Position numbers and translations under genes: made by a program. The notes under the pieces were generated by a model that ran no database searches, was not told the origin of the DNA, and saw only the letters and a program-made list of their open reading frames with translations. A stretch of 64,000 nucleotides of DNA from Canna indica (Eukaryota; Streptophyta; Magnoliopsida; Zingiberales; Cannaceae): positions 69,317,501 to 69,381,500 of the forward strand of contig CP136890.1 of NCBI GenBank assembly GCA_034359265.1, given 5' to 3'. Positions within the stretch are counted from its first letter, which is position 1. Every line of letters starts with the position of its first letter. Positions 1 through 10,843 of the stretch are shown one piece after another.

Positions 1-342
1 GTCGACCGAATGCATGCTGAGGCTGATTTCTTCTTGAAATTTTTACATGCCTTTTTTGTGGATTTAGTTACCAAGTTTTAACTTGGATAACTATACAATT
101 AGGCTTGGGATAAGATTGTCCTAGGGGTATATTACATGAATTCTACTTGATCTAATCCCGAGCCTTTCTTCGATGTTTTCTTTTTTCGTTTCTTTGACGA
201 TCTTTTCTTTTGTCTCATTTGAATGGAGTTGGCATGCTTATCGCAACCTCAACCTGAACTCAAAACTTCACACTTGGATTAAATACATGTTTGTTATCAT
301 CAAAATAAAGATCGAAACTTAAGAGAGTCCCTTAAGCCAACA
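1..342 (-). mobile_element. End of a Sirevirus-like (A-type) LTR entering from the left
   Basis: The segment starts with a GTCGACCGAATG motif typical of the A-type LTR U3 region. It ends with a 'gttatcatcaaaa' stretch and the terminus 'gccaaca', as the A1 LTRs do at 16744 and 23684. At 343 the sequence changes abruptly to the middle of a gypsy LTR, so 341-342 (CA) is probably the terminus of an element that was inserted into that LTR and continues beyond the window edge. It is clearly more diverged than A1-A3. Confidence 0.6.
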
Positions 343-2085
343 GAATCACACTGGCCGCTCGGGCCACACCATATCAAGATGAAGTCAAGAAATCCCGGGC
401 CATCGACTAGGATGGTCTACTAGTCTCCGGATACCATTTGGGGTAGGGATAGCTAGTCCCACCCAACTGGGGTCTGACACCTAGCGGGCTCGCTGGTGAT
501 ATCTCAAGACCCAATCACTGGTCGAGTCATGCATTCGTCATTCTGACTACTCAGGCATCTCAGCAGACCATCACAAACGCATCACACAAGCAAGTGTGCT
601 AGAGCTTCCTTGTTTAAAATCCCGGGCGTCCGCCTGTGTTCAACCCTTTATTTCCGGTTCAAAACATGCGTGCACTATTGCTCGCTAATTATTTCTTAGG
701 TGTAAAACCTAACTAGTCTACCTTTGACTTTCCGTAAATATCACACACCTCAGATTTTTCATGTTAATCATCTAGCGTCATATACTATCCTTGCTAATGT
801 GAAATACATGTCATAAACTTGAAAATTTACCCAATAATAAAACGGGACAACATATAAGCTATAGATGAATTACTTCACGTCACGTACTATGTATAGCCAC
901 ATGATTCAAAAATAAAGAATTTAAATAATTTAATGAAACATTTCATGGATTAAACTAATAAGGAACATGTAATAAACATAGCAATAATTAAACATGATAT
1001 CTGATATTCAATGAAACCTTTCCTTTGATACATGTACCATAACCATTATGTCCATATATGCATTAGCAAGAACATTTCCATAATCGTTAGAATATAGATC
1101 TACAGTTGCTATCAATTCTCTAGATGGACAACAATCATATAATATAATTCGAACCTAACATTAAGCATGTAAGTGTAGGAATTCAAAACGTCGTAACATG
1201 AAATCCAGCGTATAGATCCGACAGCCCCGAGTTTTCCACCCCTCTCCATTGCTCGGCCGACTCAAGCAACGTAACATCCTGCTTGACTGAGCCCTCTAAG
1301 TGAGGTGAACATGGTGCGACAACAACACAAGTATCAATACAAAGTTCCAACATATAACGAATATAAAGCGATCTACAAGTTGCAAGACGAGCGAGGAAAT
1401 TGGGGAAAATTTTGGCATGACCTTTCCCCTTTTTCCTCAACTCGACCAACCCATATAGAAGCAAGAAAATCACGATTTGAAAGTATGAATTCGCAGGTAC
1501 ACAAATCGATTAAGTTCCAATACGAAAGAACACGTCAGTCGGCAAAACAACTCGCGGAGAAACCCGATTTCAAGATCCATAGGGTCGGCCACTAGCCTCC
1601 CTTCAAAAACATGCTAACCACTCACCTTTGCTCGAGGAAGATGAAGGATCAGACGTTGGCGATCTCGAATCTTCCGTCGACGACGCGATCTCCGGATCGA
1701 CCAGGATCTCTCCTCCTTGCTCCTTCTCCCCCTCTCCCTATGCGCTGCTTTGTGCGGCTCCTAGATGATCCTCACGACAGCTATGATGAGGGATTTTATT
1801 CCCTCATCTAACATGCCTTAATTGCCCTTACAACTTAACACTGACTCGACTCAGTCCGAGTTCGACTTGGGTTCCGACTCTATCCGTAAGACGAGTCGAT
1901 CTTAATTCAATTAAGGTACAAATACAAAAAAGGAAAGAGTCATTAAACCAATTTAACTTCATACATCATTAGTCGAGTCATACCTTCTACTCGAGACGAT
2001 TCCGAGGCTCGACTCGACTAACCCCGGGTTCGGCGCGTTGCACCAAAATAAATTTTTATATTAGAATTTTTTTTCGGGTCTTACA
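343..2085 (-). repeat. Partial 3' LTR of gypsy element G1
   Basis: Homologous to the G2 LTRs (32416-34865 and 39851-42259): shared blocks include 'atcgactaggatggtct', 'ggatagctagtcccaccca' and the terminal 'gggtcttaca'. The first several hundred bases of the LTR are missing because the element at 1-342 abuts at 343. In element orientation the LTR starts at 2085 with TGTAAGACCC. The reading frames inside it (1183-1811, both strands) are chance ORFs. Confidence 0.8.
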
Positions 2086-2099
2086 ACCTTCCCCCCTTA
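2086..2099 (-). other. Polypurine tract of G1
   Basis: The minus strand reads AAGGGGGGAAGGT directly before the 3' LTR start (TGTAAGACC at 2085), the expected plus-strand priming site. G2 has the same tract at 34866-34878. Confidence 0.75.
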
Positions 2100-2169
2100 A
2101 GGGAAATTTGTCCTCAAATTTAATTGGATGACAAGGACTTATCGGCTCTTCAAATAAGGAAGGGTAGCG

Positions 2170-3480
2170 CTATCTCATGTCTTGCTTTACATCCCAAGTG
2201 ACCTCTTCTCCGTAGTGGTGCTCCCATCTAACTTTCACCAGGGGGTTTTCTTTAGATCTTAGCTTCATAACTTGGCGGTCAAGGATCTCTACCGGCCTTT
2301 CCTCGAATGAGACATCCGAATCCACCTCAATTGAAGAAGGTTCGATCACATGCAAATCCTCTTTTACATATCGCATAAGCATGAATATATGGAAAATCGG
2401 GTGCACTCTGCTCAGGCTAGGAGGCAAAGCCAGCTCATAAGCCACCCCCCGCCCCTCCGCTTGAGAATAGGGAAAGATCCAATGAACCTAGGGCTCAACT
2501 TTCCCTTCTTCCCAAATCGGACCACCCCTTTTATAGGGGAGACCTTCAGGAACACTAAATCGCCCTCGGCGAATTCCAATTCTCTGGCCTTCTTGTCGGC
2601 ATACATTTTCTGTCGACTCTGGGCCGCCATCAATATTTCCTTTATGGTTTTCACATTCTCTACCGCTTCCTCAACCAGATCAGGACCCACCATGAGTGAT
2701 TCCCCGGCCTCAAACCAGACCACCGAAGACCTACACCGCTGCCCATACAAGGCCTCGAAGGGAGCCATGCCAATGCTACTGTGATAGTTATTGTTGTAGG
2801 CGAACTCTATCAGTGGTAGGTGTTTCTTCCAACCGTTGGACATATCCAGGATGCATGCCCTCAGCATATCTTCCAAGGTTTGGATGGTCCTCTCTGACTG
2901 TCCGTCAGTCTGCGGATGGAAAACTGTGCTGAAGCGCACCTGGGTACCCAAGGCTTCCTGGAAGGACTGCCAAAATCGGGCTATGAACTGGGTACCGCGA
3001 TTGGATATGATCATCACAAGGGTACCTTGGTATGCCACAATCCTATCCAGGAATAGTTTGGCGTACTGTTCCGCATAAAAGGTAGTCTTCACTGGAATGA
3101 AGTGTGCAGTCTTGATTAACCGGTCAACTACCTCCCAAATGGAGTCAAAGCCGCCTTTTGACTTAGGCAACCAAGTCACTAGGTCCATGGTGATTTTCTC
3201 CCACTTTCACTCGGGCACCTCGAGGTTCTACAGTAGTCCCGCGGGCTTCAGGTGTTCGGCCTTCACATGTTGGCAAACCAGACATTTGTACACAAACTCT
3301 GCTATCTCTCTTTTCATACCCTTCCACCTAATAATGCTGTCTTAAATCTCGGTACATCTTGGTGGTCCCCAGATACATCGTATAAGTGGAACGATGACCC
3401 AGCTCCAGAACTTCCCTGCGCACCTCTGCCATATTTGGCACCACGATTCGGTCTTTGAACCTCATTACGCCCTCTGAGTC
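2170..3480 (-). pseudogene. G1 integrase with chromodomain-like C-terminus, inactivated
   Basis: The reading frame 3188-2412 holds the integrase catalytic core: MDLVTWLPKSKGG, then the block around ISNRGTQF, then TDGQSERTIQTLED with the catalytic Glu. The second catalytic Asp, normally in ISDRGTQF (intact in G2), is Asn here. A frameshift near 2440 moves the last part into the frame 2445-2170, which carries the HPIFH and PVEILDRQ segments and ends in a chromodomain-like block (WEHHYGEEVTW). Integrase inserts the cDNA, and chromodomains of this clade are thought to guide it to heterochromatin. The Asp change and frameshift make this copy inactive. The upstream zinc-binding part around 3200-3480 is broken into other frames. 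Confidence 0.85.
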
Positions 3481-3527
3481 CAACCGGAATTCGTTCCCTG
3501 CATCGCCTCTTTGCACTAGATCCTTGG

Positions 3528-4274
3528 TCAACGCACAAAATGCATCCTCCACTTGCGCGGCATGCAACATGTCCACCAATGTGGATTGTACCCGCAGGTG
3601 TGCCACCAAGGCACCTGAAGCTGACACGGATAAGGTTGTACCCCTTCTAGGCACAACGCCAACTCTTGAGCTAGATGCCTCCACTTGATTTCCAAATGAG
3701 CCAAACTGCCCATGGATTTTTTGCTTAGCGCATCTGCCACCACATTTGCTTTCCTCGGATGATACATAATGGTGCAGTCATAATCCTTTAGGAGCTCCAG
3801 CCACCTCCTATGCCTGAGGTTCAGCTCACTCCTTTTCAGTAAGCAAATACTGGAGGCTCTTGTGATCCGTATAGATCTCGCAAGTCTCCCAATACAGATA
3901 GTGCCGCTAGAGTTCAGTGCAAAAACCACTGCTGCTAGCTCTAGGTCATGCGTCAAATAGTTCTTTTCATGAACTTTCAGCTGGCGGGAGGCATAGCCTA
4001 TAACTCTGCCAAACTGCATCAGAACGCAGCCTAGGCCAACCCGAGAGGCATCCCAGTAGATTACAAACCCTCATGAACCGGAAGGTACAACCAGTACGGG
4101 TGCAGATGTCAAATATTCCTTGAGCTTCTGAAAGCTCGCCTCACACTTGTCGTCCCAAATGAATTTGACCTTTTTCTGAGTCAACCGAGTCATAGGGGTT
4201 GTAATTCTGGAGAAGTTCTCCACGAACTTCCGATTGTACCCGACCAAACCAAGAAAGTTGCGGATCTCAATCAT
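3528..4274 (-). pseudogene. G1 RNase H region, frameshifted
   Basis: The frame 4274-4071 has the RT/RNase H connection (NFLGLVGYNRKFVENFSRI, then FIWDDKCEASFQKLKEYL). The frame 4019-3528 has the RNase H pieces ([30 protein letters not shown] and later [20 protein letters not shown]). The stretch around 3900, which in G2 reads [12 protein letters not shown], is out of frame here (after 'VFAL' the frame is lost), so the catalytic Asp-containing segment is not encoded continuously. RNase H removes the RNA template during cDNA synthesis. Non-functional; identity is certain by comparison with G2 (35792-37040). Confidence 0.82.
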
Positions 4275-4289
4275 GCTGGTTGACCGCCT

Positions 4290-5535
4290 CTAGTTCTGCA
4301 CCACCTCCACCTTGGACACTACATGGCCCAGGAACCCTACACTTTCCAACCAGAATTCACACTTGGAAAATTTAGCAAACAATCGGTGCTCTCTAAGGAT
4401 TTCTAGGACCATCCTCAGGTGCTTGGAGTGCTCCTCTTCACTCTTTGAGTATGCCAAGATGTCATCAATGAAGACGATCATAAAGCTGTCCAGGTACTCC
4501 TTAAATACCTTGTTCATTAGGTCCATGAAGGCAGCAGGTGCATTGGTTAGACCAAAGGACATCACTAGGAACTAGTAGTGACCATAGCGAGTCTTAAAGG
4601 CTGTCTTAGGCACAACGCAGTCCCGAATTCTCAGCTGATGGTATCCAGACCTTAAGTCTACCTTCGAAAACCATTGTGCCCCCTGCAGCTGATCAAACAA
4701 AGCGTCTATCCTCGGTAGTGGGTCACGATTTTTGACTGTCACTTTGTTTAGCTGCCTATAGTCAATGCACATGCGCGTCGACCCATCCTTCTTCTTCTTC
4801 ATGAAGAGTACCGGGGCACCCCAGGGTGACACGCCCGACTGGATGAAACCTAGGTCTAGCAGTTCTTGCAATTGCACCTTTAACTCCCTGAGTTCGGTCG
4901 GTGCCATCCTATAAGGTGGGATGGAAATCGGCTTCACCCCGGGCTGCAGATCAATGCAAAAATCAACTTCCCTTATGGGCGGCAATCCCGGTAATTCCTC
5001 GGGAAACACATCGGGGAATTCATAGACCACCAGGGTTCCACAAACATTTCTTGTCTCACCCCTTTCCCCCTTGGCCACGGATACGAAGGCCATGGAGGAT
5101 TGACAACCGCCCTGAAGCAGCTTACGAACCTTTAGGGCTGAGATGACCCCAATCGGCTTGCTTCCTCCCTCTCCTTGGAAGGTGAACTGCGGCAACCCAA
5201 GCTTGCTGAACATAACTGTCTTAGCCCTACAATCCAGCAACGCAAAGTGCTCTGCCAACCAATCCATGCCAAGAATGACATCGAGTTCAAGTGTGGGTAG
5301 GAGTGTCAAATTTGCACTCAGTACATGGCCACAGATGAGAACTTCGTAGCCTTGGTAAATTGAATTGGCTAGGATTGCATTGCCCGCAGGCGTTGTTACT
5401 ATCAATGGCCCGTCAAGCAAGGAAGGTGCCATTGGCAACTTAGCAGCAATTTGGCAGATACAAACGAGTGTGTGGCACCCGGATCAAACAAAATAGATGC
5501 AGCAGACAAACATAATAAAATAGTACTTGCTACCA
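4290..5535 (-). pseudogene. G1 protease and reverse transcriptase, broken
   Basis: Near 5500 the minus strand encodes the protease active-site block, here FDPGATHSF instead of the usual D-S-G-A, followed by a frameshift. The frame 5438-4572 holds the end of protease (ILGMDWL) and the start of [21 protein letters not shown], then [23 protein letters not shown], then [19 protein letters not shown] stop replaces the Glu codon after YGHY at about 4572. The frame 4565-4290 continues RT with the catalytic FIDD motif ([20 protein letters not shown]). Together these are a full gypsy RT with at least one nonsense mutation and one frameshift. Confidence 0.88.
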
Positions 5536-5559
5536 CTGCCTTGGACGCCTCTGCCCCGT

Positions 5560-6265
5560 CACGATTCGTAGTATATACCCTAGGAGGCAGTCTCTCTGAA
5601 TGACTAGTCTGCGGCCCCTTGTTCTGCTCTGCATTCTTTGAGCCACTAACCCCACTGACGTAGGTGCCTTTCCGTTAGACTGCTCAGGCTTCTGACCAAT
5701 TCCCTTGGGACAGTCCTTCTTGAAGTGCCCGACTTGGCCGCACCTATAGCAAGCGTTCGTGCGGCCAAGGCAGGACCCCCAGTGCCTCCGACTGCAACTG
5801 CCACACTACGACGCCTTTGATCTCTGAGAACCACATCCTGACACTACCGGCTTCACTGATCCAGACCCTGGGCCCCCACGGCTCCGATTTCCATTCTGTC
5901 ATCGGCTCTACTGATGGTCTGCAGTGGTCACTACCCCCTCATAATACCAAGGCCGACTGCCAGATCTTTGCGGCCGAAATTTCTTCTTGGTTGGCCCGTC
6001 ATTCCTTTCAAATGGCACCAACGCTTTAGTGACGAAGTTCACATAGGTTGGGGCTCCTGGAGTCCTGACCACGGGTGCTACAGTCTCGACCACCTTCTGT
6101 ACCGTCGGAACTACGAGCACTGGTTGCGGTGGTGGCTATTGCGGCGGCTGCTGCTGTTTCATCCGCTACTGCATCTATTGCCTCAATTCTTGCTCCCTAA
6201 GGAGCGCCTCAGTTACCTGAGTTACCTGAGCATGCAATTGAGCAACTACTGACTCTTGCGACTGC
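5560..6265 (-). pseudogene. G1 gag remnant with internal deletion
   Basis: The minus strand around 5700-5760 encodes a CX2CX4HX4C zinc knuckle (CYRCGQVGHFKKDCP), the nucleic-acid-binding end of Gag. Upstream, the sequence matches G2 gag until about 6022, then jumps to the G2 position near 39300. About 480 bp of gag core present in G2 is absent. Homology with G2 stops near 6265, so the gag start is lost. Several frames are used, and no intact Gag can be read. Confidence 0.75.
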
Positions 6266-7199
6266 TTTCATGTGGTTGTGCCTTCCGAAAGCAATTGCAA
6301 TGTTGGATTCACGGTGAGATGCACTTAATTATCCCGCCATCCAAAAGTCAAATGAATCTCACAAATCCAGCCATCCAAAAGTCAAATGAAGAAATATTAT
6401 TTGCTACATCCAAGTTGTATCTACTGCTGAAATCAAAGAAAGGACTAAAACACAGTTCATTGATTGATTATTTGCTACATCCAAGTAGTATCTAAGCATT
6501 TGTAGAGTTCGCTATGCCTTACTACAGCATACCTAATTAATTCATTAGGACTGCTTCTCGCTGGAATCTCTTCATGATAAATAGATGAAGTCTTCTCAAA
6601 TTCTTATTCCTTCTAACTACCTGAATTATTAATTTTGCCATGTGTTAACTTTAGAAATTTTTATTTCATCTCTATCATTATGTTGAACTAATATCAATCC
6701 ATTACAAACATTTGTTTAGAAAGTTTTATATCTACATTTATTTGTGCTTCATTTCATTCTCCATTACTGATGTAAAACTGAAAATACTTATAATCATCAA
6801 TATGAAAAATTGAGCTATTGAGAAACGACATCAGCAACTTAAACATACCTCCTTAATGTATCCTCTTTGCTAAATATAACACCTAACATGATCATCAAGA
6901 TATGGAGAAAATAGTTCAAGAATTAACTTTTAACTGTAAATATGATTTGGACTAAGAAAGTAACTTATCAAACCATGAGGACAATAAAGACAGATGCTTG
7001 AAATATATAGTACTGAATCAATGAAAAGAATGTATGAATATGTCAACAACTAATTACTAGAACCCTAATTAAAGTTTCACTTACTATCTTAAGCATCATT
7101 CATACGCAGCAGTACGTAGAAGAAGTTCACAAGAAAGGCAAATAGTCAATGAATGAATCCTACAGTTTGATTTCTAACAGACCAACAGTTAGAAATATT
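6266..7199. other. Unassigned AT-rich DNA
   Basis: No homology to the other elements in the window and no convincing ORF. A short direct duplication containing 'ccatccaaaagtcaaatgaa' lies at about 6340-6395, and 'atttgctacatccaagt' recurs near 6400 and 6470. This may be the original target DNA or the remains of an older repeat. It separates truncated G1 from truncated A0. Confidence 0.5.
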
Positions 7200-7719
7200 C
7201 AAATTGAGAAAATTGAAGAGTTGAAGGAAGGATCCTTATATGGTTGCAATTTCAAAGTCTTCACGTAGACTAGATGTCTATGATAGTAAAGGTTGGCATC
7301 TAAATTACTTAGTATCATCTCTTATGCCCATCTTATTTTATTAAAGTTGGAGTTCATGATACATGATTGATTCTAGTTGATTTTACCCGCTCTCAATATA
7401 TTTCATGAAATGATTTTTGATTTTGATTTTCGGTCTTCTCGGAGACCTTTGTGGCTTATAACGGGCCTAATCGACCTTACGGTTCTAAATCATAGGTTCA
7501 TTGTGGTCTTTCGGTTTTCAACCAATAGGAAGGGTTAGAGATCTTAATTTTCAAATATTTCATAATTTGAGATCTCTTAATTTATTTTGGTTTCATGATG
7601 ATTCACTTTGAAACACATTTAAAGCTATTTAGCTAAGTAGATTTTGAAATCGATACTTGATTCCCTCTTTTCTATCTAGTACGATAACTTGTTAGTAGCC
7701 ACATTTTCATTATGCTACT

Positions 7720-8058
7720 GTTCTTGCCTGAGAGTTGGGGCCTTCTGGTCCGGTTCGGTGTCTCTCCTTGTCTGGTTTGATGCCAGCGGGTGGGGGGACT
7801 TGCAAAAGACACTTTGACGCTTAAGTCAATGGGACTCCAAGGTGGAGGTAATAGAAATTGGGATTAGGGTTACCGATCAAGGCTGATCCCAAAGATGACA
7901 TGTTTGTAATGACGTATCCCTCGTGATAAGAAAGGACGCAGATGTCCATGTATGGCCGGGTGGATCCCCCAGGCAGAGCCATTTGGTTCGGCTCAAAGTG
8001 AGTTGTGGGGCATTGCTGGGTCTAATCTGACCAGGCCCAATAGTTTCAGTCCAGTCCA
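7720..8058. mobile_element. 339-bp insertion with GCTACT target duplication, unclassified
   Basis: The A0 spacer reads 'attatgctact' to 7719 and resumes with 'gctactaatgaat' at 8059. A1 and A3 run straight through this point. The intervening 339 bp is much more GC-rich than its surroundings and is flanked by a 6-bp duplication GCTACT (7714-7719 and 8059-8064). I see no terminal inverted repeat, no poly(A) tail and no ORF, so the class is open (a SINE-like or other short non-autonomous element). Confidence 0.7.
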
Positions 8059-8479
8059 GCTACTAATGAATATAGTTTGCAAGTTATAAAAAATATGATG
8101 GAATGCTAGTAGATTGAATTTGGAAAGAAAATGACAAGTTTGACAATGTTCTAGAATGAGGTATGATTTTGGTTTTGTAAAAATCTCAATATAATACTTC
8201 TATATTAATGCTTTAATAATGTTTCTGTACTCATGCTTGAATTTGCATGATAAAAATATGAATTCTCATGAGTAGGATGAATTTTAGTACTTAGGCAAAT
8301 TTCATTGAATGAAACTTGCTATATGTTAAGATTTGTTATTAGAGACTTCATTTTTAAGCCTACACCCAATAAACATGTTTAGATACATACATGACATGAT
8401 TGTAGGTGTTTAAACTTGAAAGTTCATGTGTAGATGAACAAGATGATAACTAATCCACTTTAGGGAACTTAAAATTGGA

Positions 8480-9660
8480 AAGATTTGACCTAAGTCAACA
8501 AATCGACTTGGACAATTCATTTTAAGTCCAAAACTTTGTAAACATATTTAGGTATACATATGACATATTTCCAAGAATTTAGAATGAAAAATTCATGAGA
8601 ATATGAATAAAATGATACAGATGTCATTTTATGATAACCTCTCTTGAGCATGTTTGACCCAAGTCATCAAATTGACTTAGATGTCTCATTTTCAATCCAT
8701 AATTGAGGAACATGTTTAGATTGTCATATTATGTGTCAGGTTTAAGTTTGAAAATTCATGAGTAGATGATAAGATTGACACTTAGCAAGTTTCATGATAA
8801 CTAGCTTATTTTAGAATGAAACTATGCTAGGTTGATATCTTGACATAAGGACATAATTTTTATCTCAAACTCGACATACACTTTTTACATGACTATTATG
8901 TAGTGTCATAAAAGTTTGAAAAATAACTAAAAACTATGAAAATGTCATTGAAATTTCAATATTTTTAATTAAGTTTAGAAAAATATACAAAACCGATTTT
9001 GAGATGATTCTTGAAACTGCACCTTCATTGAAAAATCTATTTTGTTGTGTAAAAATTTCAAAAAATTTCATAAAGAATTTAATTTTTAATTGAATTTTAA
9101 AGTTGGATTATATTTTAGAAATTGAAAGTGTCACTTACTTAAAATAGTAATTTTTCGATACTTTGATTTTCGTCAAAAAACTTCAAATAAAATTTTTTGT
9201 TTGCTGTTTTGATACCTCTTCTAGTGTCGTTCACATTATTGTTTGAGTGAAATCATTTATAGAAATAATTTTGATAACTTGAACGATAACTTTAAATATT
9301 GATTTTTGGTTGAAATCAAAATGGAATGAAGAAAATGAACTTAGAGAATTCATTTTGAGTTCAAACTTGGCTTATACATCTCAAATGATCATTCAACAAT
9401 GAGTGGAAAGTTTGAATAAAAAAAATGATAGCTTTTGAAAAAACCTGATATTTATGAAAATACCATAGGATTTTTCAAAAATATTATGAATTTATAGAAA
9501 ACTGATTTTTGACTGATTCTTGAACCTGTAGGTTCTTTTAAGAATCTAGTTTATCCAGTTAAAGTTTAAATTTTTTTCATCAAGAATATTATTTGATAGG
9601 AATTTAAGAGTTTGATTTATGAAGACTTCAAGTATCCCTTTGACCTAAGTCAACAAAGTG
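8480..9660 (+). repeat. Degenerate hairpin-bearing modules in the A0 spacer
   Basis: Inverted repeats of the type AAGTC..GACTT occur at 8492-8509 and 8661-8678, about 169 bp apart. The related TTGAC-CTAA-GTCAA lies at 9640-9653. The first two are followed by a similar run ('ttaagtcca' or 'tcaatccat', then 'aacatgtttag' or 'aacatatttag', then 'gacat'). The same modules are found in A1, A2, A3 and B. Confidence 0.6.
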
Positions 9661-10640
9661 GCATAGAAATTTTATTTTAAGCCCAAACTTGACTCGCATA
9701 CTTAGATTCACTCATGTTAGATGTTTGAGTTTCTAAGTTAGAGAAAACATGAGAGGATAGCAAAATTCGATACTTAGCAATTTCATGTTTTCTTGCCTAC
9801 TTTGAATGAAATCGTGCTAAGTTAACAATTTGATCAAATGACATTATTTTCACTTCAAACTTGATATACATGCTTTACATGACCATATCTTGGTAGTTTG
9901 AAAGTGTGAATAAATTCTAGAAATGTCATAAAAAATCTCACTTATTTATGAAAATGCGACTGATGTTGAATTTTAGAAAAATACAAAAAGTAATTTTTGG
10001 TTGATTCTTGAATCTGAATTTTCCTTCAAAAACTAGTTAATGTCATAAAAAATTCAAAAGTATTGAGTATGAATATGATTTGATATGAGTTTTTGAAATT
10101 TAAAGTATCACTCTTCTCAAATTGCTCATTTTTTCGATACTTTGAATTTTTATTAGATTTTTGAAATTAAATTCTAGACTTGAAGTATGATATTTTAAAT
10201 TCACGTTTGATATCGTTCTTCTCATTTGATGAGAAAAATCATTTCTAAAATGATTTTTGACTCATTGATCGATGCTTGAAAATATCGATACTTAAGTTAC
10301 TACATAATTCTTGATTTTGGATTTCATTTATTATTTCATGATATCATGTATGACTTAGTCTCTTATTCGATGTTTGGTTTTCATCCCTTGAGTTGAGACT
10401 TTCGCTGTTTTGAAAAATTTTTTATAGTTTCAACTTTGACTTTCGGTTGACTTTTTTATTACCCTTTTTGATTGATGCTAAAAGGGGAGAAACCTTAAGG
10501 AAAACATGCATATAGATTGGGAAAGTTCTATTATGTAGATATGCACGTTGATAGGAGGAGTTTTATTATGGTTGATATCCTTTATGCCTTATTGAAAATA
10601 TTTTATTAAGGATGTTTGTCATCATCAAAAATGGGGAGAT

Positions 10641-10843
10641 TGTTTGCCTAAGGTTTTTAACTTTGATTTTAATATCGGTTTTGATGATAACAAACATGAA
10701 ACTAATGTTTGAGCAAGAATATTTTCAGGTTCCATGTCGGTTTGTGTGCGACATCCACGATCGAAAAAATTGATGAAATCCGAAAGACGCTTGTCGACGC
10801 TCGGGAATTCATTGGAAGATAGAGTTTAGGTTTAGGGAGTCTA
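10641..10843 (+). repeat. A0 3' LTR, first piece
   Basis: Starts with TGTTTGCC right after the purine tract 'atggggagat'. It then shows the family signature 'ggttttgatgataacaaacatg' and 'caggttccat', as in A2 (24367 onwards) and A3 (52033 onwards). Interrupted at 10843 by the gypsy solo LTR. Confidence 0.8.

Larger units (their letters stand above)
343..6265 (-). mobile_element. Gypsy element G1 (Tekay/Del-like chromovirus), degenerate and truncated
   Basis: In element orientation (right to left) the order is gag remnant, protease, reverse transcriptase, RNase H, integrase, chromodomain-like end, polypurine tract, partial 3' LTR. The 5' LTR, primer-binding site and gag N-terminus are missing to the right of about 6265. 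The pol order RT-RH-IN shows Ty3/gypsy. The C-terminal block with VEILDRQVMKLRSKENPLVKVRW-type residues is what Tekay/Del chromoviruses carry. G2 is a close relative and shows what is missing. Confidence 0.88.

Noticed and set aside
1611..1811. Ser/Pro-rich ORF in the G1 LTR (related sequence at 34440-34580 and 41825-41960)
   Set aside because: Part of the LTR repeat; frames are not kept between copies.
2350..3458. Plus-strand ORFs across the G1 integrase
   Set aside because: Antisense shadows; the minus strand carries integrase motifs.
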